A stretch of 64,000 nucleotides of DNA from Pirellulales bacterium (GTDB lineage: Bacteria > Planctomycetota > Planctomycetia > Pirellulales > JACPPG01), in assembly GCA_036490175.1 (NCBI GenBank), contig DASXEJ010000019.1, positions 1 through 64,000 of the forward strand, given 5' to 3'. Shown one piece after another: positions 8,293 to 16,164 of the stretch (positions are counted from its first letter, which is position 1; each line of letters opens with the position of its first letter). The translations under genes and the position numbers were made by a program. The notes under the pieces were generated by a model. The model was given only the letters and a program-made list of their open reading frames with translations. It was not told the origin of the DNA and made no database searches.

Positions 8293-9201
8293 CTACGGCG
8301 CGTCGTAAACCTTGATCGTACAGTCGGGGAGCAACGCCTCAGCCGATCCGACATCAATGTCTTTCAAAGAGTCGTTGCTGATCAGCCATGTTGCCCAGTC
8401 ATTCTTGGCACCCATAAGGCGCCACGTAACCGGCGTCTTTACCTGATCGCACAATATAATCCAGGAGTGGCTTGGGTTTGGTTGCCCTCTAAGGCTGCGC
8501 AGGTGGTCAATAAGTTCATTCCTTTGACGAACCTGATGCGCATTCCACCCCAGCCACAGGGCCAAGAGCGTAACCATCGAGAACATCGTCCCAAGCCCGA
8601 ACTGGTACCAGCGGCGCGTGTGTTTAGCGGTTTGCGACATTATTGAATTGTATCGCGGGCTGCGAAGGCAGGCACTCCGGGCATCCTCGATGTCTACGGT
8701 CGCGCTCGCCGAAGCGGCAGTTCTTGAAACCAGAGACTCGACCACTTTTTCCGGAATTCCTGCCGTCTCGCCATAAAGATCGAGGACGATTGGTTCTTCG
8801 CCCGTCGCAGGATAAATAACGATCAGTGGCGGATACTTGCGACCCAAAGCCGATAATTCGGCTTCGACATCGAGACCAAAAGGCGTGCAGTCCATTTGCA
8901 GCGGAACAGCTTTCGTCTTACGCAATGCCCTGCGGACTTTCGGTGTGTCGACGTAGTGTTCCAGCATTTTCTGAATGACATCCCAATCGGCAGTGAAACT
9001 GGCGAGAACGTCGTGTCCCTCAGCGTGATATTGCCGCATCGCGGCACGCGAGAAGGGCTGCCATGGGATCGTCCGCCAACGTTTCTCGTCCAAATAGTGC
9101 GACCAGAGCCAAGTGGCAACTGCCACGAAGGCGATCGTGACGATCAGCGTCCGCAACGAAAATCGAAACCGGCGGCGGACATGCTTGGGTGCTGGGGGCA
9201 T
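8293..9201 (-). CDS. Fusion of a redox-dead thioredoxin-like protein with a second anchored module
   Basis: A 302-residue open frame made of two units. Unit 1 (residues 1-187) begins with the anchor 'KHVRRRFRFSLRTLIVTIAF'. It then matches the C-terminal thioredoxin domain of DsbD proteins: 'VLASFTADWDVIQKMLEHYV' near residue 65, then 'VPLQMDCT' and 'PPLIVIYPATGEEP'. The catalytic WCxxCK is W-D-V-I-Q-K here, so both active Cys are lost and redox activity is not expected. Unit 2 begins with a Met at 8638-8640 and repeats the anchor ('KHTRRWYQFGLGTMFSMVTL'), with a 70-residue tail of unknown role. The bases before this Met look like a gene spacer, so two former genes may have fused by loss of a stop. 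It starts 17 bases after the LRR gene. Confidence 0.72.
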   Translation of the reverse strand: MPPAPKHVRRRFRFSLRTLIVTIAFVAVATWLWSHYLDEKRWRTIPWQPFSRAAMRQYHAEGHDVLASFTADWDVIQKMLEHYVDTPKVRRALRKTKAVPLQMDCTPFGLDVEAELSALGRKYPPLIVIYPATGEEPIVLDLYGETAGIPEKVVESLVSRTAASASATVDIEDARSACLRSPRYNSIMSQTAKHTRRWYQFGLGTMFSMVTLLALWLGWNAHQVRQRNELIDHLRSLRGQPNPSHSWIILCDQVKTPVTWRLMGAKNDWATWLISNDSLKDIDVGSAEALLPDCTIKVYDAP

Positions 9202-9218
9202 GGACGCTGCTCGGCCGA

Positions 9219-10355
9219 TTACGGTGTGGTAGGAGCAGGACGGACGGAGAAGTCAGAAAATATCTTGCAATTTGGTAGGGCCGCTTGAAGTAGCTTGACT
9301 TGCTCTTCGCTGACGGGCGTCCCTTGGACGTGAAGCTCGGTCAGGTTCTTAAGATTTGCGAGCGGCGTTAGGTCGCTGACTTGTGTGTCGTCGAGCCAAA
9401 GCCGTCCGAAGTTCGTGAGATTAGCTAGTGGTGAAAGGTCGCTGACCGCTGTTCCTTGGACGTGAAGGTCGCCGAGAAGTTTCAGCGCAGCTAGAGGAGC
9501 GAGGTCGGTAACTTTCGTCCGATCGGCGTACAAAACTTGCAAGTACGGAACGCTGGCAAGGGGAACGAGGTCGCTGATCGGCGTGTCCTCGCATTCTATC
9601 TGCCATACATTCTTGAGCCCGGCCAGCGGCGAGAGGTCGCTGACTTGCGTGCCACGGAACGAAAGGCGCTCTAAGTTCACGAGCCCGGCCAGCGCGGACA
9701 GGTTACTGACCGGCGTGTTGCCTAGGGTAAGGGTATCCAGGCTCTTGAGCCCTGAGAGCGGTGTGAGGTCGTGGACCGGGGATCTGTTGAGCTTAAGTGT
9801 GTCCAAGTGCGTTAGTCCGACGAGAGGCGATAGATCGCTGACGTGAGTGCCTTCGACGTCGAGCCTTTCTAGGAGGACCAGCGCGGCAACGGGCGTTAGG
9901 TCGCTCACTTGGCTATCGTTAAGAAACAGAGCAGATAGGTTCGTTAGTGCTGCCACCGACGATAGGTCGCTGACCTGCGTCTCCTCGACGCTGAGCATTT
10001 CGAGGTTTCTCAGCGCAGAGAGCGCCGAGAGGTCGCTCAATGAGGGATTTTGATTTGCAAGTACGGCTTCGACTCTTGGCCCGCAGATGGCCGACAACGT
10101 CCTACGCCACCAGGAAGGTTCTAACAATCTCCCTGACGAATCAAACGCAGAGGGCTGGTCAAACCGGCCGACGAATCGAATGTCGACGTTCTCGTATTTG
10201 GTTTTTAGCTGCTCAACAATCTGAAGTTCGTGTCGGGATTGGGCGCGTTCGTACGAGACCCATACCAAAGGCAGGCTTACGACGGTGATAAGAACGAACA
10301 GCGATCGCAGGCTGTAGGAAAACCAGCGGCGGGTGTGTTCGGGGACTGGGGACAT
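9219..10355 (-). CDS. Membrane-anchored leucine-rich-repeat protein
   Basis: The start at 10353-10355 gives 378 residues; the frame stays open to 10907, but that extension overlaps the vanZ-like gene in another frame. Residues 1-45 hold the anchor 'EHTRRWFSYSLRSLFVLITV'. Residues from about 115 to the end contain about ten 22-residue leucine-rich repeats of the internalin/SDS22 type, with the unit pattern NLexLxlxxTxVSDLsPLaxL, closed by 'LLQAALPNCKIF'. Such repeats form a curved binding surface, so protein-protein contact at the membrane or outside it is expected. The gene is packed between the VanZ gene (11 bases upstream) and the thioredoxin-like fusion (17 bases downstream). Confidence 0.87.
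   Translation of the reverse strand: MSPVPEHTRRWFSYSLRSLFVLITVVSLPLVWVSYERAQSRHELQIVEQLKTKYENVDIRFVGRFDQPSAFDSSGRLLEPSWWRRTLSAICGPRVEAVLANQNPSLSDLSALSALRNLEMLSVEETQVSDLSSVAALTNLSALFLNDSQVSDLTPVAALVLLERLDVEGTHVSDLSPLVGLTHLDTLKLNRSPVHDLTPLSGLKSLDTLTLGNTPVSNLSALAGLVNLERLSFRGTQVSDLSPLAGLKNVWQIECEDTPISDLVPLASVPYLQVLYADRTKVTDLAPLAALKLLGDLHVQGTAVSDLSPLANLTNFGRLWLDDTQVSDLTPLANLKNLTELHVQGTPVSEEQVKLLQAALPNCKIFSDFSVRPAPTTP
9288..10014 (-). repeat. Tandem 66-bp repeats encoding leucine-rich repeats
   Basis: About eleven consecutive units of 66 bases, each encoding one 22-residue leucine-rich repeat; the last is a degenerate cap. The phrase corresponding to V-S-D-L-[ST]-P-L-A recurs with near-identical DNA in many units. 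Limits are approximate. The repeats suggest growth and shrinkage by recombination. Confidence 0.75.
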
Positions 10356-10366
10356 GAAAGCAGTCG

Positions 10367-10858
10367 TTAGCCAATGGTTCTCGGCGTGGAGTTGTCGATG
10401 GCGAGTTCGCGATTCTTTATCCAATTGAACAGCGTCACAGCACCGACTCCGAGAGAGTCGATCAGCACGTCCAAGATCGTCCCTTCTCGACTTGGGACAA
10501 ACGTCTGGTGAAATTCGTCGCTCGCCGCGAATATCACAGCGATGATGCCGGCCGTGAGAGCGTTTCGTCGTTTGTGCGACGGTCGCCAGGAGTTCAATAG
10601 CAGGACAAGCGCGGCTGTCAGAATCGCGAATTCCGTGGCGTGCCAGCTCTTCACGACGGCAAACCAGGCAATTCCCCAAAAAACCTCGAACCGCTCCAAC
10701 AGCTTCCGACCGAATACCGATTCGACTGCGGCGAATAGCTGATCCATGCTTACGACCGTACAAGATGTCGCGAAAATCAGCCCTGCCCAAAATAGGATAA
10801 ATGCCACTTGGAACCGGAACCAGTTGCGGGCGTGCTTGGGGGCTTGGGACCTGGACAT
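10367..10858 (-). CDS. VanZ-family membrane protein
   Basis: A 163-residue integral membrane protein with four hydrophobic segments. The VanZ signature is present: 'SWHATEFAILTAAL' near residue 70 and 'SDEFHQTFVPSREGTILDVL' near 112 (family pattern DEhxQxfvpgRxgsxxDv). VanZ was named for low-level teicoplanin resistance, but most family members have no proven role. The N terminus (MSRSQAPKHARNWFRF) is the same lead-in seen in the neighbouring unrelated proteins. The stop is 11 bases before the LRR gene start, so the two are probably in one transcript. The start ATG is at 10856-10858. Confidence 0.86.
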   Translation of the reverse strand: MSRSQAPKHARNWFRFQVAFILFWAGLIFATSCTVVSMDQLFAAVESVFGRKLLERFEVFWGIAWFAVVKSWHATEFAILTAALVLLLNSWRPSHKRRNALTAGIIAVIFAASDEFHQTFVPSREGTILDVLIDSLGVGAVTLFNWIKNRELAIDNSTPRTIG

Positions 10859-10876
10859 TTCTTCTACCCTGGCGTG

Positions 10877-11151
10877 TTATGTTTCTGACGCCGCGCCCTC
10901 GCCCCAAGCAAGAAACGTATCCAGAATCTGTTCAAGCCTGGTCTCGTCACCTGCCCCGTACCAAACTCCATCTTCAACACGGCAACGTAACCACCGCGGA
11001 TCCGACTGGAATCCAGCGGCGTCAACATTTTCGGGAATCGGCGGAAATCTGCGGTCGACGATTGGCGCTTCAGCCAGATCGATTGTGACCCATCAGCCTG
11101 GATTGTGGCAACTCTCAATCGAAATGCCGTAGCGATGTTCGCGCACTCCAT
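10877..11151 (-). pseudogene. Short coding remnant upstream of the VanZ gene, probably frameshifted
   Basis: From 11092 down to the stop at 10877-10879, a 71-codon frame has protein-like composition ('APIVDRRFPPIPENVDAAGF', 'VEDGVWYGAGDETRLEQILD', 'TFLAWGEGAASET') but no start codon, because a TGA at 11093-11095 precedes it. In an adjacent frame an ATG at 11149-11151 opens 'MECANIATAFRLRVATIQAD', which could be the matching N terminus if one base were restored near 11090. It ends 18 bases before the VanZ start. This is either a decayed gene of the cluster or a sequencing frameshift. I do not recognise the family. Confidence 0.35.
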
Positions 11152-11574
11152 TGCAGTGTCTGGCAAACCAAGACGCCGCGCGAGCGCGGCCCTAGATTAG
11201 TTGCATCGGAATCGGCCGAGGGCCTGCTCGATCACCGCGTTCGCGAGCTTGCGGTACGCACTCCAGCCCGGCTCCCTCTGTACTTGGTTTGCCCGACTCG
11301 CCGGCGGCGGAATGTCCGCCACTGTGGCGACTATTTAATTGTTGCTGGTCCCCGGGGGGATTGATGGGCCTATTTTCCGGAATTGCCGCTGTAAACGGGC
11401 CCGCTGCACGATTTGTTGCATATCCTCGGGTATCATGTACCGTAGGTAGTGGAGCGGGGTGCGCTTAGATCGCGGTCACGTCGACGCATCACCCGGTCGA
11501 ATCACTACGACTTACGACCGCAAATATCCGCGAGTTGCGACTGCCTGTCGCGCCCCTGTCTGCACGTGAGGGGA
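11152..11574. other. Intergenic region between divergent genes
   Basis: About 420 bases without a convincing gene. A minus-strand frame near 11190-11310 looks weakly protein-like ('GWSAYRKLANAVIEQALGRF') but stops and has no start, so it may be more of the decayed gene at 10877-11151. The right part must hold the promoter for the gene at 11575. No clear promoter elements stand out. Confidence 0.4.
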
Positions 11575-13392
11575 ATGGAACCGAGTATGGCCGACCAGCC
11601 ATCGCCGAATGCGCGCCAGAAGCTGGCAAGTTCCGCGGCGACTACCGCCAGCGGCGGCGCGGACGGCGCGGTAGCACAGCCCTCGGCCACTGCCACGTCG
11701 GGCGTATCAGCTACAGGAGCCGCAGGTACACCGACGGCGAACACACCAACGACCGGCGCTGCGCCGACCGCCACGACGAAGACCGATACCGCGAAGGCCG
11801 GCGCTGCGCCCGCGAGCGAGAAAGCTGACAAAGCTGCAGCCAGCCAACCTGCCGACAAAAGCCAGCCCACCGAGAAGAAAAAATCCGCCGCGCCGGCTGA
11901 TCCCGCAGGGGATGATCGGGTCGGACGATTTGCCTGGATGACGGTCGTGCCCAGTTGGCTCGTGAGCCTGTTGGTGCACATGTCGATACTGCTGTTACTG
12001 GCGTTGATCGTCGAGCCGGTGAAATTGACAAAGCAGCTCGTCGATCTCGTGGCGACGGATGCCCCCATCGGAGAGCAGGTGGATCAGATCGTGACTTCGG
12101 ATCTGCCGCCCGGCGCGACTGACTTGGGGCAGACCGAAGGCCTTGCCGACGCACTCATTGTCTCGGCCGAAGCAGACGGTATGGATATTTCGACGTTCAA
12201 CGAACTGCCCGCCGCGCCGGGGGGCCCTGGCGAAATGACCAACATCGGATTGGAAGCTTCGCAGGTGCTCGACCTGGGCAAGGCGCTTGGTGGTGGCGGA
12301 GGCGCGGGCGGAGCGGCCAACGATAGCGGATTGTCGGGCCGCGGTGACGCATCGCGCAAAGCACTCGCGCTCGAGCGTGGTGGCTCGGAGGGAAGCGAGA
12401 ACGCCGTGGGATTGGGATTAACCTGGCTCGCCCATCATCAAAACCCTGACGGCAGTTGGAGCTTCAATCATCGCAAAGGGCCCTGCCAGGGGCGCTGCGG
12501 AAATCCGGGCCGGCTGGAAAACGGCGATATCGCGGCCACGGCCATCGCCTTGTTGCCGTTTCTGGGTGCCGGTCAAACCCATTTGCAAGGAAGCTACAAG
12601 AAGAACGTGCAAGCCGGCCTGTATTATCTCGTGAATCGCATGCACATCGGGCCTGATGGCGGCGACCTCTCGTACGATCAGGGCGTGATGTACGGTCACG
12701 GCCTGGCGTCGATCGCACTGTGCGAAGCCTACGGCATGACCAAGGATACCGGGCTGGCCGAGCCGGCGCAGCAGGCGATCAATTTCATCGTCTACGCGCA
12801 GGATCCGGTCGGGGGTGGCTGGCGCTACACGCCTCATCAGCCGGGTGATACCTCGGTGCTGGGCTGGCAGTTGATGGCGCTCAAGAGTGCGCACATGGCC
12901 TATTTGAATGTGCCGCCCAAGACGATCAAAGGAGCCGTGAACTTTCTCAACTCGGTGCAAGCTGAAAGCGGCGCCACCTACGGCTATGTGAATCCGGGGC
13001 GCGGGCCGGCCACCACCGCGATCGGCCTGTTGTGCCGGATGTATCTGGGTTGGAAGCATGACGAGCCGGCGCTCGAGCGCGGCGTGCAGTTGCTGGGCGG
13101 TCAGGGGCCTTCAGACCGCAACATGTACTACAACTATTACGCGACGCAGGTCATGCACCACTACGAGGGAGAGCAGTGGACAAAGTGGAACGCCAAAATG
13201 CGCGACTACCTGGTGAACTCGCAGATTCGCGCCGGCCACGAACGAGGAAGCTGGTTCTTGGGGGGCGATCATAGCGCCGAGCAGGGGGGCCGTCTCTACA
13301 CGACCTCGATGGCGACCATGACCCTGGAAGTCTACTACCGCCACCTGCCGATCTATCGCAAAGACAGCACAATGTCTGAGTTCGACGAATAG
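11575..13392 (+). CDS. Membrane-anchored prenyltransferase/squalene-oxidase-repeat protein
   Basis: 605 residues from the ATG at 11575, preceded by GTGAGGGGA. Layout: a low-complexity Ala/Thr/Pro/Lys-rich cytoplasmic segment (residues 1-115), one TonB-like transmembrane helix ('WLVSLLVHMSILLLLALIVE' near 122-141), a linker with a Gly-rich patch (GGGGGAGGA near 245), then an alpha/alpha-toroid domain from about 275 to the end. The toroid has the repeat marks 'NPDGSWSF', 'GDIAATAIALLPFLGAG', 'GGGWRYTPHQPGD' and 'GYVNPGRGPATTAIGLL', as in squalene cyclases and prenyltransferase beta subunits. The cyclase DxDD motif is not visible, so it is probably a binding domain rather than a terpene enzyme. 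Such proteins are common in planctomycetes; their function is unknown. Confidence 0.85.
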   Translation: MEPSMADQPSPNARQKLASSAATTASGGADGAVAQPSATATSGVSATGAAGTPTANTPTTGAAPTATTKTDTAKAGAAPASEKADKAAASQPADKSQPTEKKKSAAPADPAGDDRVGRFAWMTVVPSWLVSLLVHMSILLLLALIVEPVKLTKQLVDLVATDAPIGEQVDQIVTSDLPPGATDLGQTEGLADALIVSAEADGMDISTFNELPAAPGGPGEMTNIGLEASQVLDLGKALGGGGGAGGAANDSGLSGRGDASRKALALERGGSEGSENAVGLGLTWLAHHQNPDGSWSFNHRKGPCQGRCGNPGRLENGDIAATAIALLPFLGAGQTHLQGSYKKNVQAGLYYLVNRMHIGPDGGDLSYDQGVMYGHGLASIALCEAYGMTKDTGLAEPAQQAINFIVYAQDPVGGGWRYTPHQPGDTSVLGWQLMALKSAHMAYLNVPPKTIKGAVNFLNSVQAESGATYGYVNPGRGPATTAIGLLCRMYLGWKHDEPALERGVQLLGGQGPSDRNMYYNYYATQVMHHYEGEQWTKWNAKMRDYLVNSQIRAGHERGSWFLGGDHSAEQGGRLYTTSMATMTLEVYYRHLPIYRKDSTMSEFDE

Positions 13393-13551
13393 CCTCCACG
13401 ACGCGCCGGCAGGCAGGGCGCGACGAATGTCAGGCGAACGGCCCCTCCGGATGCGCGGCAGCCCGCATGTTTGATCAACAATTCTGTTGACGGCTTGCGC
13501 GCCCATTGCTATGTTACGCATAGTATGTGACACAAATCGTCGAGGTGTGCC

Positions 13552-13905
13552 ATGCGGATCGAACGGGAACTGATGCGTGGGGCCGGGCCGGTCGCCGTGC
13601 TGAAGCTGCTCGAAGGGGGCTCGAAGTACGGCTACGAGATGGTGGAAACACTGGCGCGCGATTCGGACGGCGTGTTGGACATGGGGCAGGCGACTCTCTA
13701 TCCCCTTTTGTACAACCTGGAAGCCCAGGGGTTGGTCAAAGGGGAGTGGCGCGAGTCGGAATCGGCGCGACCCCGCAAGTACTACGCGTTAACGGCCAAG
13801 GGGAAGAAGCGTCTGGCGCATGACGTCGAACAGTGGCGCGCGGTCGCCCGTGCCATGCGCGGCCTGGGGGTTTTGCAGCCTGGCCTCGGTGGCGCTACCG
13901 GTTGA
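13552..13905 (+). CDS. PadR-family transcriptional regulator
   Basis: A 117-residue winged-helix regulator. The PadR pattern is complete: 'LMRGAGPVAVLKLLEGGSKY' then 'GYEMVETLARDSDGVLDMGQ', 'TLYPLLYNLEAQGLVKGEW' and 'RPRKYYALTAKGKKRL'. A short C-terminal helix gives the dimer contact. The next gene (13924) begins 18 bases downstream and encodes a membrane protein with HAAS-like helices, the usual partner arrangement for small PadR proteins, so the pair probably acts together. An imperfect dyad (GTTACGCATAGTATGTGAC, 13512-13530) just upstream could be its own operator. The start ATG lies in 'GAGGTGTGCCATG'. Confidence 0.95.
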   Translation: MRIERELMRGAGPVAVLKLLEGGSKYGYEMVETLARDSDGVLDMGQATLYPLLYNLEAQGLVKGEWRESESARPRKYYALTAKGKKRLAHDVEQWRAVARAMRGLGVLQPGLGGATG

Positions 13906-13923
13906 AAGGGAGCGGCGACGGCG

Positions 13924-16128
13924 ATGCGCGATTTCTACGATCCAACGCCACGCTGCGGATGGCTCGCCCGGGCGTACGACACGCCGGTGAGTGATGCCTT
14001 TCATGGAGAGCTTACGGCGCGGCTTGATGCGCGGCGCGTGATTGCCGCGGCCGGTTTGCCGGCCCCGCTACCTGGTCTGATCTATGCCGTGGTCCGTCGT
14101 AGCCGATTGCGGCGCGGTGAGCGGCTGGATGTGGCCCGCGAATTGATCGCGCATTTCAATCGTCAACTGGCGACCGGCCGTTCGGCCGCCGAGCTGGCCG
14201 GAGATTTCGGCCTGCCAGACCAGATGGCCAGCCTGATTCGGCAAACTATGGTTGGTCGGCGCCGTCCGTTGTGGAACCGGCGCGCGACGAAGGACGAGCA
14301 GTGCGGACTATTTGCCGTCGGGCTGCCGGCGGCACTCTCGGCTGTGGTCGAGACGGTGGTGCGCAGCAGCCGCCTGTGGCGGCGCGAAAAGCTGGACGTG
14401 GCCCGTGAGCTGACGGCGCACTTTGCCGATGGCCTGGCGGCCGGACGCGCGCCCGACGAGCTAACTCGCGATTTCGGCCCCGTAGAGCAGGCGGCGCAGC
14501 TGATCCGTCAGGCAAAGATCCGCAACCGTTCGTTTGTCTGGCATTGCCGGCGGATGGCCCTGCGTGCTCTGGCAATCACGTTGTTCGTCGCGTTGATCGC
14601 GTACGGGCTGTTGGCCGCGCGATTCTATTTTGCTTCACCCGCGGTTGCGCACAACTATTGGCAGGATATCAACGCGGCCCGCCAGGCCGGCGAATCGGAC
14701 GCTGCCTGGCCGCTTTATCGCCAGGCGATCATCAAGCTCGGCGATCCTCAGGACAAAGTGGCCAACCTGATGGCCGATCCCCTCTGGGCTGATTGGGTCG
14801 ATCAAGGCCCTGCCGGCGAGCATTGGTCGCGCATCGTGGCCATCGTCGAGCGTTATCAAGATTCGATCAAGCTCGCCCGCGAAGCCGCCGAAAAGCCGCA
14901 AATGGGTTACCTGTTGGGCAACCCGGAAGATCGCAAGGCGTATCTGGCGGCGCACGCCGATTGGCTGGCCAAGGCGAAACCGCAGTCTGCCGATGCTAAT
15001 ACAGAGTTGGTCGGCGCGCACTTGGACGGTGTGCAGAATCTACGCGACGTGGCGCGCTTGCTGTGGGCTGACGCGCGTGTGGCGGCCGTGGCCGGGGAAG
15101 GTGATCGCGTGGTTGAGGACATTGTGGCGTCGCTGGCCATGGCCGCGCAAATCTATCAGCCGCGCAGCTTCTTGGTCGAGCAATTGGTCTCGCTGGCCAT
15201 TTTCGACACGACGCTGGACAAGTTGGCAGCGATTCTGGCCGAAACGCCGGAAGTACTGAGTGACGGACAATTGCGCGATTTGGCGCACGCTATCGCGGCC
15301 TATCGCGATGATGCCCTGGTGATGGACTTCACCGCTGAACACGATATCGTTGATGACATTTTGCAGCGAACCTTCACCGATGATGGTCATGGCGACGGGC
15401 GCGTTACGCCGGCTGCCTGGGTTTGGCTGGAGCAGTTCGGAGATTTGCGACCTGCGCTTCATGGCGAAGCGACGCTGCGGACCACGCTGCGAACGACGAT
15501 GTTGCAGCCAGGCTTGTCGGCTGTCATTGCCAGTCGCGCCCAGATGCGAGAGATGATTCAGTCGCTGGCCAACGAGCAGGCGGCTGATCACGTGGGGCCA
15601 CCGTGGCTTTGGAATACCGAGAAGATTAATGCCACGAATGACCGCATGCGGCAACTATCTGCGGGACGGCTCGAACAGTTGCGTTACTTTTTGCCGACCT
15701 TGCTGATGCCTGCGACCACCCAGGTCTACATCGCTGCCGAGCGCGCGATTCAGGTGCGTGATGACGTCGAAGTGGCCTTGGCGCTCGAGCTTTATCATCG
15801 TCGTCATGGCGACTGGCCGGCGAGCCTCGACCAACTGGTGCCGGATTTGCTGCCAGCGGTGCCGCCTGACCGTTTTGACGGTCAACCGCTGCGCTATCTG
15901 GTCCGCGACGGCCGTCCGGTGCTGTACAGCGTGGGTGCCGACCGCGACGACGATCGAGGTCGTCCAACGGCGCTAGCGAGTAGCGCGATCCCGATCGAGT
16001 ATGGGCAACTCACGCCCGCATCACTCGCGCGTTACCAGACTCATGATCATGACGGCGATTGGATTCTCTGGCCGCCGCTGCCGCCAGAGAAGCCCCAGCC
16101 GGAGTCACCGCCGAGTGAAGAGGATTAG
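13924..16128 (+). CDS. Membrane protein with two HAAS-like modules and a GspG-like tail
   Basis: 734 residues. Two homologous helical modules occupy about residues 30-105 and 130-205; each contains R-x-E-[RK]-L-D-V-A-R-E-L-x-A-H-F followed by 'GR..AEL..DFG'. This is the HAAS/DUF1700-like layout found next to PadR regulators. A transmembrane helix follows ('MALRALAITLFVALIAYGLL' near 215-234), then a 480-residue extracytoplasmic part ending in 'LALELYHRRHGDWPASLDQL' and 'PLRYLVRDGRPVLYSVG', which matches the C terminus of the protein at 3624-4982. It lies 18 bases after padR. Likely role (inference): the helical modules sense or sequester the PadR partner, with the outer domain as input. The internal duplication is clear; the outer function is unknown. 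Confidence 0.78.
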   Translation: MRDFYDPTPRCGWLARAYDTPVSDAFHGELTARLDARRVIAAAGLPAPLPGLIYAVVRRSRLRRGERLDVARELIAHFNRQLATGRSAAELAGDFGLPDQMASLIRQTMVGRRRPLWNRRATKDEQCGLFAVGLPAALSAVVETVVRSSRLWRREKLDVARELTAHFADGLAAGRAPDELTRDFGPVEQAAQLIRQAKIRNRSFVWHCRRMALRALAITLFVALIAYGLLAARFYFASPAVAHNYWQDINAARQAGESDAAWPLYRQAIIKLGDPQDKVANLMADPLWADWVDQGPAGEHWSRIVAIVERYQDSIKLAREAAEKPQMGYLLGNPEDRKAYLAAHADWLAKAKPQSADANTELVGAHLDGVQNLRDVARLLWADARVAAVAGEGDRVVEDIVASLAMAAQIYQPRSFLVEQLVSLAIFDTTLDKLAAILAETPEVLSDGQLRDLAHAIAAYRDDALVMDFTAEHDIVDDILQRTFTDDGHGDGRVTPAAWVWLEQFGDLRPALHGEATLRTTLRTTMLQPGLSAVIASRAQMREMIQSLANEQAADHVGPPWLWNTEKINATNDRMRQLSAGRLEQLRYFLPTLLMPATTQVYIAAERAIQVRDDVEVALALELYHRRHGDWPASLDQLVPDLLPAVPPDRFDGQPLRYLVRDGRPVLYSVGADRDDDRGRPTALASSAIPIEYGQLTPASLARYQTHDHDGDWILWPPLPPEKPQPESPPSEED

Positions 16129-16164
16129 CCTCCACAGTGATGACTAGCAATCCGAACCCGGCTC

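Noticed and set aside
10356-10907. 184-residue extension of the LRR frame
   Set aside because: It is an alternate frame of the vanZ-like gene on the same strand, is Arg-rich and has no motif; the anchor starts at 10355.
11190-11320. Weak protein-like frame upstream of the decayed ORF
   Set aside because: No start codon, a stop within it and no recognisable motif; mentioned only as part of the decayed region.
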